A DNA stretch of 51,740 bases from Paenibacillus sp. GM2 (GCF_900069005.2 NZ_LN831279.1:1787748-1839487); one strand, 5' to 3'. Counted from the first letter of the stretch, positions 7,144 through 16,330 are shown. Numbers and translations: made by a program. The notes: generated from the sequence alone by a model not told the origin.

Positions 7144-8463
7144 ATGACAATGAACAGTGCAGAGAACCGGGCATCAGAACAAGTTCGCTATGAAGCAGAC
7201 CCGGATTGGCTGACGATGTTGAGGAAGAGAGGCCTGGATGCCATCAGTACCCTGCAGTTGCCCAGGCTGGAGAAGACGAATTTGCAGCGCTGGCCTTTAC
7301 CTCAGCAAGGCGTATACCGCAAGCCAGAGCTATTGACATTTCTCGAAGAATTACCGGAATCCATCAGAAAATGGGTGTACTCTGACAATGTACTGGTACA
7401 GCAAAATTCAGGCCCTTTGATCAAGCACTTGACGGAAGGGCTGGGGGAGCAAGGCGTTATTTTAACCGATTTGGAAACAGCGGCCCGGCAATATCCGGAA
7501 CTGGTTAAGCCCTATTTGATGCAAGCCGTGAAGACGGAGGAGAATCTGCTTACCGCGCAGCATGCCGCACACTGGAGCGGCGGAGCCTTTATTTACATCC
7601 CTAAGGGGGTTCATGTGGAGGCCCCGCTGCAGACGCTATTTTGTGTAGATGAATCCGATACGCTCTTTATGCCGCATGTATTGGTGGTAGCCGAGGAGGG
7701 CAGCTCCGTAACACTGGTGGAGAATACCATGTCCTCCTTAAGCAAGATTGTGGCGGTGAACCAAGCCGTTATGGAAGTATTCGTCGGCGAAGGGGCAAAG
7801 GTCCATGTCGTGTCATTGCACCAACTGGAAAGAGACTTGATCGACCTGACGTATCGACGCGCCATTGTTGAACACGACGGACAGGTCAACTGGTTGATTG
7901 GCGAAATGAATTGGGGCAAGACGATGAGCGATACAGTATCCGTGCTCCAAGGCGAAGGGGCTGGTTCGGATTTAAAGTCCATCTTGGTAGGATCCGGTCG
8001 TCAGACGATGAATATTACAGCCCGGACGGTTCATATCGGCAAGAATTCGCCAAGCGATATGGTAATCAGAGCGGTGATGAGAGAGCAGTCAACCGCCATA
8101 TTAAACGGAATCACCAAAATTGAAAAGGGGGCAACAGGCGCGAACGGACAGCAGACCGAAAAAATATTGATGCTGCATCCCGAGGCGCGCGGCGATGCCA
8201 ATCCGATCCTGTTGATTGATGAAGACGATGTGAAAGCCGGACACGCCGCCAGCGTCGGACAAGTTAATCCGGAACAGCTGTATTATTTGATGTCCAGAGG
8301 AATTAGCCGGGTGGAGGCGGAGCAGCTAATCGTATATGGGTTCCTTGCTCCCGTCGTGGCCGAAGTACCGCTGGAAGGTGTAGCCACCCAGCTGCAAGCG
8401 CTTGTGGAGCAGAAGCTGGGACAAATCAAGGAATCGGATCAAGCAAGCATATTTGCTGAATAA
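7144..8463 (+). CDS. sufD: Fe-S cluster assembly protein SufD
   Basis: This 439-residue protein is the SufD partner of SufB. The N-terminal helical part (1-150) precedes the long beta-helix, which ends with the family signature GANGQQTEKILMLHPEARGD and DEDDVKAGHAASVGQVNPEQ, including the conserved histidine of KAGHAA. The start at 7144 has AAAGGAGAG eight bases upstream, and the frame continues upstream only as an overlap with sufC. In Bacillus the order is sufC-sufD-sufS-sufU-sufB. Here sufB follows directly 15 bp later, so the cysteine desulfurase and SufU are missing from the locus. Confidence 0.95.
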   Translation: MTMNSAENRASEQVRYEADPDWLTMLRKRGLDAISTLQLPRLEKTNLQRWPLPQQGVYRKPELLTFLEELPESIRKWVYSDNVLVQQNSGPLIKHLTEGLGEQGVILTDLETAARQYPELVKPYLMQAVKTEENLLTAQHAAHWSGGAFIYIPKGVHVEAPLQTLFCVDESDTLFMPHVLVVAEEGSSVTLVENTMSSLSKIVAVNQAVMEVFVGEGAKVHVVSLHQLERDLIDLTYRRAIVEHDGQVNWLIGEMNWGKTMSDTVSVLQGEGAGSDLKSILVGSGRQTMNITARTVHIGKNSPSDMVIRAVMREQSTAILNGITKIEKGATGANGQQTEKILMLHPEARGDANPILLIDEDDVKAGHAASVGQVNPEQLYYLMSRGISRVEAEQLIVYGFLAPVVAEVPLEGVATQLQALVEQKLGQIKESDQASIFAE

Positions 8464-8478
8464 GGAGGATGAGAACAT

Positions 8479-9876
8479 ATGGCCAAGGAAATGGTGGAGC
8501 TGGGAGAATATCAATACGGCTTCAAAGATGCGCATCAAGCAGTGTTCCAATCCGGTAAGGGACTGACTCGTGAGATCGTTACTACCATCTCGGAGATGAA
8601 GGAAGAACCCGACTGGATGCTCGACTTTCGGCTAAAGGCGCTGGAAGTGTTCCAAAGTATGCCGATGCCTGCATGGGGGGGCGATTTGGGAGCCCTGGAT
8701 TTCAATGATATCCAATATTATGTCAAGCCTTCCGAGAAGCAGGGCAAAACTTGGGAGGAAGTGCCGATCGAGATTAAGCAAACCTTTGACAAGCTTGGCA
8801 TACCGGAAGCGGAACAGAAGTTTCTTGCCGGGGTGTCGGCTCAGTATGAATCCGAAGTCGTCTATCACAGTATCCAACAAGAGCTGGAGGAACAAGGGGT
8901 TATATTTACAGATACCGACACAGCGCTGCGCGAGCATCCCAAACTGCTGCGTCAACATTTTGGCACCATTATTCCGCCAAGCGATAATAAGTTTGCCGCA
9001 CTGAACAGCGCGGTATGGTCCGGAGGAAGCTTTGTTTATGTTCCGAAAGGGGTAAAATGCGAGGTTCCTTTGCAAGCTTACTTCCGCATCAATTCGGAGA
9101 ACATGGGACAATTCGAAAGAACGCTCATTATTATGGAAGAGGATAGCTTTGTCCATTATGTAGAGGGCTGCACGGCACCGATCTACAGCACGAACTCGCT
9201 TCATAGTGCCGTTGTAGAGATTATCTGCAAGCGAAATTCCCGGGCGCGATATACAACTATTCAAAATTGGGCGCCCAATATTTATAATATGGTGACAAAG
9301 CGGGCGATAGCTGAAGAAAACGCAACCATGGAATGGGTGGATGGCAATATTGGCTCGCGGCTGACGATGAAATACCCTTCCGTAGTGTTAAAAGGACGCG
9401 GATCAAAGGGGAACATGCTCTCGATTGCGGTCGCAGGCAAGGGGCAGCACCAAGATGCCGGGGCCAAAATGATTCATCTGGCTCCGGATACGACATCGAC
9501 CATCATATCAAAATCGATCAGCAAACACGGTGGTAAAGTGACGTACCGAGGTTTGGCTACTTTTGGACGAAAAGCTTTCGGCGCCAAGTCTAACATCAAA
9601 TGCGACACGCTTATTCTCGATAATGAGTCCACGTCAGATACGATACCTTATAACGAGATCATGAACGACAATATCACGCTGGAACACGAAGCGACTGTCT
9701 CCAAGGTATCCGAGGATCAGCTCTTCTACTTGATGAGCCGAGGCCTGTCCGAGGAAGAAGCGACCCAGATGATCGTGATGGGCTTCATCGAGCCGTTCAC
9801 GAAAGAACTGCCCATGGAATATGCGGTGGAAATGAACAGGCTCATCAAGCTGGAGATGGAAGGCAGTATTGGGTAA
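8479..9876 (+). CDS. sufB: Fe-S cluster assembly scaffold SufB
   Basis: This 465-residue protein is the scaffold on which clusters are built in the SufB-C-D complex. The family segments are intact: [44 protein letters not shown] (with the cysteine that receives sulfur in this family), [21 protein letters not shown] and [20 protein letters not shown]. The start has AAGGAGGA nine bases upstream. It is the last suf gene. Downstream there is only a weak imperfect hairpin (about 9894-9924) without a T run, so some readthrough into the exporter gene is possible. Confidence 0.96.
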   Translation: MAKEMVELGEYQYGFKDAHQAVFQSGKGLTREIVTTISEMKEEPDWMLDFRLKALEVFQSMPMPAWGGDLGALDFNDIQYYVKPSEKQGKTWEEVPIEIKQTFDKLGIPEAEQKFLAGVSAQYESEVVYHSIQQELEEQGVIFTDTDTALREHPKLLRQHFGTIIPPSDNKFAALNSAVWSGGSFVYVPKGVKCEVPLQAYFRINSENMGQFERTLIIMEEDSFVHYVEGCTAPIYSTNSLHSAVVEIICKRNSRARYTTIQNWAPNIYNMVTKRAIAEENATMEWVDGNIGSRLTMKYPSVVLKGRGSKGNMLSIAVAGKGQHQDAGAKMIHLAPDTTSTIISKSISKHGGKVTYRGLATFGRKAFGAKSNIKCDTLILDNESTSDTIPYNEIMNDNITLEHEATVSKVSEDQLFYLMSRGLSEEEATQMIVMGFIEPFTKELPMEYAVEMNRLIKLEMEGSIG

Positions 9877-9956
9877 ACAGCCGATCCCCCCGACGTTCCA
9901 GCCCGTCCGGGCAATGCTTGGAATGAAATTGCCGCGGATGTGTCCGAGTAGATATT

Positions 9957-9974
9957 TTGTTAACAAGTAAACAA
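9957..9974. promoter_or_regulatory. Operator 3 (exporter promoter): TTGTTAACAAGTAAACAA
   Basis: It differs from operator 1 at two of 18 positions. A -10-like TATTTT (9953-9958) abuts it, and TTGCCG (9929-9934) sits 18 bp upstream as a possible -35 box, the same geometry as the suf promoter. It is inferred to be a third target of the MarR protein. Confidence 0.65.
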
Positions 9975-10000
9975 TAAGTAAATGGATGGTTTAACCTGCT

Positions 10001-11488
10001 ATGGAAAAAAAGAATTTAATCAACACCGAAGAGCCACAAACACAGAAGCCTATGAAGTTTATCCCCATAATAATAGCTATTTTCATGGGAAATTTCCTTT
10101 CGCTGTTGAACAGTAATACGATTAATATAGCTTTACCGGTTTTGCAAAAAGAATTTTCCACCGACTTAAATGTCGTGCAATGGACATTGACAGGCTTTAT
10201 GCTGGCGCTTGGCACGTTCGCGCCAACTGCCGGGTATTTCGGTGAACGCTACAGTTACAAGCGGCTGTATATTTTCGCTTTGCTTGGCATGACGGTGGCC
10301 TCCGTACTATGCGCTTTGTCCTGGAACGCACCGATGCTGATCGTGTTCCGCATAATTCAGGGTGCATTCTGCGGTATTATCGTGCCTGCATCGATGACGA
10401 TGATATTTCAGATCATACCGCGACACCAGCAGTCTGTCGCCATGAGCATCTGGATTGCCGCTTCGATCGTGGCGCCAGCGATTGGACCGAGCTATGCAGG
10501 TTGGCTTATCCAGCACGGATCCTGGAAATGGCTCTTCTGGACCAATGTGCCGCTCGGTGTGCTTGCTATCGTTACTGCCTTTTTCTTCATTCCTTACTAT
10601 CGCCTGCGCGTACCGAAGGGATTCGATTTATGGGGGCTTTTGACAGTCATCGCCGCCAGCTCGCTGCTGCTGATCGCGTTGTCGCAAGGCTCCGGTTGGG
10701 GCTGGGGATCGGTTAGCACACTGCTTTGTCTGGGCGGGGGACTATTGGCGCTGGCGCTCTTTCTGTGGCGCGAGATGTCCATCGAGTCGCCGCTACTGCA
10801 GCTCAGAGTGTTTCTAAATCGACGCTTCACGATGACGGTCATATTGCTCTGTATCGTAATGATCAACTTTTTTTCAGGCATGCTTCTCGTGCCCGTCTTC
10901 CTGCAAAATGTTCAGGGGCATTCGCCACTTGATACAGGGATCATTTTGTTGCCGTCCACGCTTGCCATGGCAATAATGTCCCTGGTTGTTGGCAGACTAT
11001 ATAAGGGGGTTGGACCCAAGCCGCTATTACTTATTGGCGTATTGCTGATGATTGCAGGAAATTTGCCGCTAGCGTGGCTTCAAATCGACAGTTCATCTGC
11101 TTATACGCTCTTATGGATGACAATCCGCAGTTTAGGTCTGGCTCTGGTGCTAATGCCGGCGACGACAGCCGGCATGGAGGAGGTTTCACGCGAGTATATC
11201 GGCCATGCCTCCTCCATTCAGAATTGGTTGCGAAATGTATTCGTATCGTTTGGTGTGGCTCTTTTCACCACGCTGCTAGCTTCACGTACAGCAGATCACG
11301 CTGACAAGCTAAAGGATGGGGACGTCGGATCGAGCTTAGTCCAGCTATCAACCACGATGGGCATTAACGATCTAAACATTTTGTCAACGCTTGTAGTAGT
11401 ACTGGCTCTGCCATTTGTTTTTATGATTCGCTCCAAACGGAAGAAGGAACGGGGCATTGACAGCACTTTAAGCGATCCAGTACGTTAA
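10001..11488 (+). CDS. DHA2-family (14-TM) MFS drug exporter
   Basis: This 495-residue protein has about 14 hydrophobic segments and the DHA2 hallmarks: SNTINIALPVLQKEF and VQWTLTGFMLALG in helices 1-2, the motif-C-like APAIGPSYAGWLIQ, and KWLFWTNVPLGVLAI. EmrB/QacA relatives expel cationic drugs, biocides or metabolites using the proton gradient. It stands 124 bp downstream of sufB with its own promoter and operator 3, which ties it to the MarR regulator. The ribosome binding site before the ATG is weak. The substrate is unknown; a nitro- or quinone-type toxicant acting on MarR would fit the neighbourhood, but that is inference. Confidence 0.9.
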   Translation: MEKKNLINTEEPQTQKPMKFIPIIIAIFMGNFLSLLNSNTINIALPVLQKEFSTDLNVVQWTLTGFMLALGTFAPTAGYFGERYSYKRLYIFALLGMTVASVLCALSWNAPMLIVFRIIQGAFCGIIVPASMTMIFQIIPRHQQSVAMSIWIAASIVAPAIGPSYAGWLIQHGSWKWLFWTNVPLGVLAIVTAFFFIPYYRLRVPKGFDLWGLLTVIAASSLLLIALSQGSGWGWGSVSTLLCLGGGLLALALFLWREMSIESPLLQLRVFLNRRFTMTVILLCIVMINFFSGMLLVPVFLQNVQGHSPLDTGIILLPSTLAMAIMSLVVGRLYKGVGPKPLLLIGVLLMIAGNLPLAWLQIDSSSAYTLLWMTIRSLGLALVLMPATTAGMEEVSREYIGHASSIQNWLRNVFVSFGVALFTTLLASRTADHADKLKDGDVGSSLVQLSTTMGINDLNILSTLVVVLALPFVFMIRSKRKKERGIDSTLSDPVR

Positions 11489-11554
11489 TCATCTCGTATC
11501 TAATAGAGCTAGACTTTTCGTAGAGTGATAGAAATAGCTTTATAAATAACCTGC

Positions 11555-11581
11555 AACTGCCGGGCATAGAGCCCGGCAGTT
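11555..11581. terminator. Hairpin between convergent genes
   Basis: ACTGCCGGGC (11556-11565) pairs perfectly with GCCCGGCAGT (11571-11580) around a 5-nt loop. The T tract is short, but the position between convergent stop codons suits a bidirectional terminator. Confidence 0.65.
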
Positions 11582-11613
11582 TAGCCATAAGTAGCATTCA
11601 TTTCACTTTATGG

Positions 11614-12369
11614 CTATTTGAGACGCCCATATTGCTTCCCATAGGACAGAATCTTATTATATAGGCTCTGATCTTTTAATGCTTTAAGGGGGTATATTTG
11701 CGGCCGAGTATTCACTTCCAGAATCCAGGGTTTCCCCTTGGAATCGACAGCTACATCCAGACCGAGTTCTTGGAATCCTTGGTGATGACGGTCAAAGTTC
11801 CGGCCAACGGCAACACCCATTCTTTTGAGTTCTGATTCCAGTTGCGGGGTGAAGATGGAGTTGAAATCGGCACCGTTCATCGTCTTGCTGAAAGTGCCAA
11901 TGGTTCCGCCCTGATTATAATTGGTGGCTACCTTCTTGGGGTTACCTACTTTGGTAAATAAGGCCGTGCTGACCCAATCTCCAAATCTGGTCTTCTGGAC
12001 CATAACCCGGATATCGAATGGCTTGCCTTTGCTTTTGGCTAAGCGTATTCCTTTTTGCAACAGATAAGGTCTGCTCCCCGCAAAGCGTTTTAAAGCCCGA
12101 TACAATTGGGCTGCACTTGAGTACACTGTTTTAGTAGTATTCAGCTGGCTCTGGTAACCCTTGTCTATTTTACGAATTCGGATAATATTTTTTCCGCCTG
12201 ATCCATTGGTGGGCTTTAAGAAGACGATATTATAGTCATCCAGCATAGCGAGTAGATTTTTTTTGTTAAATAATAATGTACGCGGTACGTATCTTTGGAA
12301 AAAGGGATCATTTAGCAACCACTGAGTTTTCGTCCATTTACTCTTGATCGTGGTACTTTTATATTTCAT
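11614..12369 (-). CDS. YheC/YheD-like endospore coat-associated ATP-grasp protein
   Basis: This protein of about 251 residues resembles Bacillus YheC/YheD, ATP-grasp-fold proteins found with the spore coat. Segments seen include FLKPTNGSGGKNIIRI (glycine-rich nucleotide loop), YLLQKGIRLAKSKGKPFDIRVMVQ, and the closing LGLDVAVDSKGKPWILEVNTRPQ, which holds the metal-binding E-x-N of ATP-grasp enzymes. The start at 12369 (MKYKS) is preferred because AAGGGGTGAG lies about 10 bases upstream; an earlier in-frame ATG at 12432 adds 21 residues without support. It stands alone. The ligated substrate of this family is unknown. Confidence 0.8.
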   Translation of the reverse strand: MKYKSTTIKSKWTKTQWLLNDPFFQRYVPRTLLFNKKNLLAMLDDYNIVFLKPTNGSGGKNIIRIRKIDKGYQSQLNTTKTVYSSAAQLYRALKRFAGSRPYLLQKGIRLAKSKGKPFDIRVMVQKTRFGDWVSTALFTKVGNPKKVATNYNQGGTIGTFSKTMNGADFNSIFTPQLESELKRMGVAVGRNFDRHHQGFQELGLDVAVDSKGKPWILEVNTRPQIYPLKALKDQSLYNKILSYGKQYGRLK

Positions 12370-12618
12370 TGTTGGGAGACTCACCCCTTGTTTTTTGTTT
12401 AGCTTATGCTGAGTAGTAGAACAAGTCTCCATGATGGCCTTGAACCAAGATTTGAGCCCAAGACCATTTTTATTGAATATGATAAGAAGTAAAGATGAAG
12501 TCCTTTACGCATGAGTGTTACAGAATGCGAGCGCTTAAGGCCAGAAACATTGAACAAATTTCAATAGAATGCCGATACATATATGAGAAGATATAGACAG
12601 AAAAAGGAGTAGAGTAAT

Positions 12619-13029
12619 ATGCGGCTTGAAACAGGCACCACGGCAAGATTGAAATTTCAGGAGCCTAAACAGGATATCCGCCGGCCAGCGGAATATATGT
12701 TTGAGCTTGGCAAAGAACAGACTGACAATCCGTCGAACAAATCAAAAGAAAGCAGCGGCAAACTGGTTACATGCCGAGAGAACGGTTATATCAGGCAGTA
12801 CATTGTCCGGGCGGACGGCAGCCGGATTTTGCTCAGCGAGATGCAGGAGCCGCAAAGTGATGCCGCACCTCAGAGGCAAGAAGGGGACAAGGCGCTTCAC
12901 AGCGAGCAGGAAGGCTCTATGGACCAAAACACGAAGGATATGATTCAACTGCTGAATGTGCAGGCAGGGATCGCGACCGATTATCGCAAAAAATCGGCTC
13001 ATCTGGCGGCTTCGTATAACGTATTGTAA
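12619..13029 (+). CDS. Hypothetical protein, 136 residues
   Basis: The family was not recognised. The protein is hydrophilic, with no signal peptide or membrane segment. It has a short ordered-looking core (LVTCRENGYIRQYIVRADGS), a low-complexity Gln/Glu-rich middle and a helical tail ending in LAASYNVL. A GGAG site eight bases before the ATG and a dedicated terminator downstream argue that it is a real monocistronic gene. Nothing nearby suggests a role. Confidence 0.6.
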   Translation: MRLETGTTARLKFQEPKQDIRRPAEYMFELGKEQTDNPSNKSKESSGKLVTCRENGYIRQYIVRADGSRILLSEMQEPQSDAAPQRQEGDKALHSEQEGSMDQNTKDMIQLLNVQAGIATDYRKKSAHLAASYNVL

Positions 13030-13075
13030 ATGAAGAAACGCTGTAGTACTCGAACAAGAATATATACGCTTAAGG

Positions 13076-13100
13076 AGTCGCGAAAATCGCGGCTTTTTTT
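13076..13100 (+). terminator. Terminator after the hypothetical gene
   Basis: AGTCGCG pairs with CGCGGCT across an AAAAT loop and is followed by seven T. A very similar element closes the lipoprotein gene at 35883. Confidence 0.8.
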
Positions 13101-13200
13101 GTTTTTACGTATATAAGATCTATTCCCAAGCTCAGAGCAAAAGCTGATAGCCTGGTTCCATAGTAACGGCAACGGTTGCCACGATAATAGACGCGCCCCT

Positions 13201-13227
13201 AATTGATATTGATAATCAATATCAATT
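13201..13227. promoter_or_regulatory. Fur box and promoter upstream of the AraC/siderophore genes
   Basis: AATTGATATTGA and TCAATATCAATT form a perfect 12-bp inverted repeat around TAA. Inside it, TGATAATCAATATCA (13210-13224) matches 14 of 15 positions of the Fur consensus. A promoter TTGATA (13209-13214), 17 bp, TAATAT (13232-13237) overlaps it, so iron repression of the downstream genes is likely. Confidence 0.75.
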
Positions 13228-13297
13228 AAAGTAATATAAAATCATGTGATTTGTTGATTGGATAACTCATTAAAGCAGTACAGAGGAGCGGTGTAAA

Positions 13298-14149
13298 ATG
13301 AAAATAGACATTAACAAGCTGGCTGAGCATTTTGCGCAAACCTCTTTTCAGGTAGAACAAGTTAGCCGGTACAGCCAGGAACCGGGAAGGTTCTGTAACG
13401 GATATACCGAAGCATTTCCAGGCTTTGTATTTCCTTTAAGAGGGGAAGCGGAATTTGTCTTCAACGGAACGCCCTATTTACTCACTCCGGGAAATGTGGT
13501 TCATGGGGGAGCAAATATGAAATTGGACAGAAAGGTTATTGGCAATGACAGGTGGGAGTATCTGCTTATACACTATCGCCTTTGCATTCCAGAGCCCCCA
13601 AGCTTTTCTCTGCAAAAAACGCATTTCCAGCTCTCACCGGGCCAGAGCCCCCGTCTGATGGAACTGCTTAAACTGCTGTGGCGATTATCCCGCCAGCCGG
13701 GAGGTATTACAGCCTTTCAGACAGAGACCTTATTCCGCCGCGTACTGGAGGAACTCTTCATCTGCGTCCGAAATCAAAGCAACGACGGTGATCAAGCGTT
13801 ATTTGAGCAAATATCCAATTACATACACGAGCATTATATGGATGCGCTGACCGTGCGTGCTTTAGCGGAACAAAATGATATCAATGAAAACAGGTTATTT
13901 TACGTGTTTAAGAAATACACAGGTATGGGACCGGGCAATTACTTGATGGCCTATCGTCTTAACCAGGCCAAAGACTCCTTGTTAGCCAGCGATGCGCCAA
14001 TAGGCGAGGTGGCCACATGCGTTGGTTATGCCGATGCCTTATATTTCAGCCGACTGTTCAGGAAACAGTTCGGTGTCTCCCCCGGTGAGTTCAGGATCAA
14101 GTTCAGGAATAATCCATATGGATTTCAGGATGGCTCCATTCACATCTAA
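13298..14149 (+). CDS. AraC-family regulator of a siderophore-uptake cluster (Btr-like)
   Basis: This 283-residue protein has an N-terminal cupin sensor (about 1-150, with FPGFVFPLRGEAEFVFNGTPY) and a C-terminal AraC domain (about 185-275: LTVRALAEQNDINENRLFYVFKK, then IGEVATCVGYADALYFSRLFRKQFGVSPGEFR). The domain order recalls B. subtilis Btr, which activates siderophore uptake when a siderophore is bound, although Btr itself also carries a binding-protein domain. Here the binding protein is the separate next gene, 71 bp downstream. The Fur box just upstream and the neighbouring siderophore-binding lipoprotein and reductase support a role in iron acquisition. It has a GAGGAG-type ribosome binding site. 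Confidence 0.85.
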   Translation: MKIDINKLAEHFAQTSFQVEQVSRYSQEPGRFCNGYTEAFPGFVFPLRGEAEFVFNGTPYLLTPGNVVHGGANMKLDRKVIGNDRWEYLLIHYRLCIPEPPSFSLQKTHFQLSPGQSPRLMELLKLLWRLSRQPGGITAFQTETLFRRVLEELFICVRNQSNDGDQALFEQISNYIHEHYMDALTVRALAEQNDINENRLFYVFKKYTGMGPGNYLMAYRLNQAKDSLLASDAPIGEVATCVGYADALYFSRLFRKQFGVSPGEFRIKFRNNPYGFQDGSIHI

Positions 14150-14220
14150 AATCGGTTTTGCTAAACTGGCATAGCCAAGCCAGACAAGGCAAAACAAAGA
14201 AGATAAATGGAGGAATTAGC

Positions 14221-15228
14221 ATGAAAAAGTTTATGGGACTGATCGTCTCCATTGCACTTTTAGCAAGTATGAGTATACTAGCTGGATGTAGCGGAACACC
14301 TAAAGCTAACAGCTCTGAATCATCGAACCATACCCCGCCTGTAACGGAGGTCGCCAATTCCGAACAAAAGGAGGGGGAAGCAAAAAACTGGCCGAAAACT
14401 TATGTGGATGCACTTGGCCGCGAGGTTGTGTTGGAGAAAAAACCTGAAAAGGTTGCGCTCCTTTTCTTCCGTAATTTCGAGCATCTGTTCTTACTTGGCG
14501 AATCCCCGGTGGCCGCTACAGATATCGATGTGCTTGACGAGTGGGAGTCATTGGCACCGTATAAGAATAATGAAATTGAGGATATCGGCTCAATCGCCAA
14601 CCCCAATATAGAGAAATTGCTGGAGATTGATCCGGATCTGATTATCGCGGTCTCAAGCCGATATGCGAACTACAACGGGCAGTTGGACAAAATAGCTCCT
14701 GTCATTACTGTTGACAGCAATGAAAATAATTGGCAAGGGGCGCTGCGGGAATACGGAATAATTTTCGGAAAAGAAGAGAAGGCGGAAGAGGAAATCGCAC
14801 GGATTGAAGCGTTCATCGCTGAATCAAGAGAGAAGCTTCAAACCTATAACGACAAAACGTTTGGCGTCACGATGCTGGGAGATAAACAATATTGGGCCTT
14901 TACTACACAATTTATTTTCAACAAAGACAATGGTCTTGGCCTAAATCCTCCAACCTCCTATGTCGATATGTCTTCAAAAGGAGAACTGATTTCGATGGAG
15001 GGGCTGGCGAATATGAACCCCGATTATATGTTCGTCGCGGATATAGGGGGGTCTTCCCAGAAATTAAAAAGCTATTTGAAAGATTTGGAGAGCGATTCGG
15101 TATGGAATTCTCTTCAATCCGTCAAGAACAAGCATATCTACCCTTTGGATAGTTCAATTGCGGCAGGGGGTCCGCTGGCAATCGAACTAGGGGTCAAAAC
15201 GATTGTTGAAAATGTTTTATCTCAATAG
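14221..15228 (+). CDS. Iron-siderophore ABC transporter substrate-binding lipoprotein
   Basis: This 335-residue lipoprotein has a signal peptide with the lipobox LAGC (Cys at about residue 22), then a Ser/Thr/Glu-rich linker. A type-III periplasmic-binding fold begins at KTYVDALGREVVLEKKPEKVALL, as in FeuA, YfiY and FecB relatives. It should sit on the outer face of the membrane and hand a ferric siderophore to a FecCD-type permease. No permease or ATPase gene follows, so it must share those encoded elsewhere. The start ATG at 14221 has GGAGGA seven bases before it; the upstream in-frame ATG at 14158 would displace the signal peptide. Confidence 0.9.
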   Translation: MKKFMGLIVSIALLASMSILAGCSGTPKANSSESSNHTPPVTEVANSEQKEGEAKNWPKTYVDALGREVVLEKKPEKVALLFFRNFEHLFLLGESPVAATDIDVLDEWESLAPYKNNEIEDIGSIANPNIEKLLEIDPDLIIAVSSRYANYNGQLDKIAPVITVDSNENNWQGALREYGIIFGKEEKAEEEIARIEAFIAESREKLQTYNDKTFGVTMLGDKQYWAFTTQFIFNKDNGLGLNPPTSYVDMSSKGELISMEGLANMNPDYMFVADIGGSSQKLKSYLKDLESDSVWNSLQSVKNKHIYPLDSSIAAGGPLAIELGVKTIVENVLSQ

Positions 15229-15265
15229 GGTGATATAGCCATGTCTTTGCGAGGGAGAGATTCGA

Positions 15266-16330
15266 ATGATCAACCATGAGGAATTATACGACGTTACAAT
15301 CATTGGCGGGGGGCCAGCCGGTCTGTTCGCTGCTTTTTATAGCGGTCTGCGAGAAATGAAAACCAAGTTGATCGAGTATCAGCCGGTGCTGGGTGGAAAA
15401 GTTCATGTTTATCCGGAAAAAATGATATGGGACGTGGGGGGACTTACCCCCATTCTGGGCGAACAATTAATTGAACAGATGGTTGCCCAGGGGTTAACCT
15501 TTCATCCGACCGTGGTCTTGAATGAGAAAGTGGAGTCGATTGAACGTGATGATTCCGGTTTATTTGTACTGCGGGCTGCCTCAGGAGAACTGCACTATAC
15601 AAAAACGGTCATCGTAGCGATCGGGGGAGGCATTTTAGAGCCTCAGAGAATTGACCTGGAGGGTGCAGAGAAGTTCGAAGTGACGAATTTAAATTATGCC
15701 GTCAAATCACTCATGCGCTTCAAGGATAAGACAGTTGTCATTTCAGGCGGAGGAAATTCTGCGGTGGATTGGGCCAACGAACTGGAGCCTATTGCCCGTC
15801 AAGTATACTTGACTTATCGCAAGGATACTTTGTCAGGACATGAGGCTCAAGTGAAACAACTGCTGAACAGTTCTGTAAAATGTTTCTTTCACACCACGAT
15901 TACGAAGCTGATTGCCCATCCTAATCACGAGAGGATTGAAACCGTTGAGTTGACCAATCACCTGACGGGTGAGGTAGAGGTACTAGCCATTGACGAAGTG
16001 ATCATCAATCACGGTTATGAACGGGACCGATCATTATTGGAGAACAGCAAAGTCAATCTGAAATTAATCGACGGTCACTATATTGATGGTGATGGAGTAA
16101 GCGGGACGACTGTACCGGGGATTTATGCAGCAGGCGATATCCTGAAATATGATAAGAAATTGCAATTGATTGCAGGGGCTTTTCAAGATGCGGCGAATGC
16201 AGTGAACCAGGCTAAGCTATATTTGCAGCCTGAAGCACATCAAAGCGGGACCGTATCTTCTCATAATGATATTTTTAACAGTCGGAATCGTGATTTAATT
16301 AATCAAATCATGCTTAAGAGTGAGCAATGA
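15266..16330 (+). CDS. Ferredoxin/flavodoxin-NADP+ reductase (TrxR-like type)
   Basis: This 354-residue flavoprotein has the FAD-binding start DVTIIGGGPAGLFAAFYSG (about 9-28), the NADPH-binding VVISGGGNSAVDWANEL (about 155-171) and the C-terminal FAD motif GIYAAGDI. It lacks the CxxC of thioredoxin reductases, which places it with Bacillus YumC/YcgT-type ferredoxin-NADP+ reductases. Following the siderophore-binding gene by 37 bp, it probably supplies electrons for iron release from an imported siderophore or for reducing a ferredoxin/flavodoxin. It ends the Fur-controlled unit before a terminator. The assignment to family is firm; the partner protein is inferred. Confidence 0.9.
   Translation: MINHEELYDVTIIGGGPAGLFAAFYSGLREMKTKLIEYQPVLGGKVHVYPEKMIWDVGGLTPILGEQLIEQMVAQGLTFHPTVVLNEKVESIERDDSGLFVLRAASGELHYTKTVIVAIGGGILEPQRIDLEGAEKFEVTNLNYAVKSLMRFKDKTVVISGGGNSAVDWANELEPIARQVYLTYRKDTLSGHEAQVKQLLNSSVKCFFHTTITKLIAHPNHERIETVELTNHLTGEVEVLAIDEVIINHGYERDRSLLENSKVNLKLIDGHYIDGDGVSGTTVPGIYAAGDILKYDKKLQLIAGAFQDAANAVNQAKLYLQPEAHQSGTVSSHNDIFNSRNRDLINQIMLKSEQ

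Noticed and set aside
9894..9924. Imperfect hairpin after sufB as a terminator
   Set aside because: The pairing is broken and no T run follows; at most a weak attenuator.
10309..10716. 135-codon frame inside the exporter gene
   Set aside because: It is an out-of-frame shadow of a clear 14-TM transporter.
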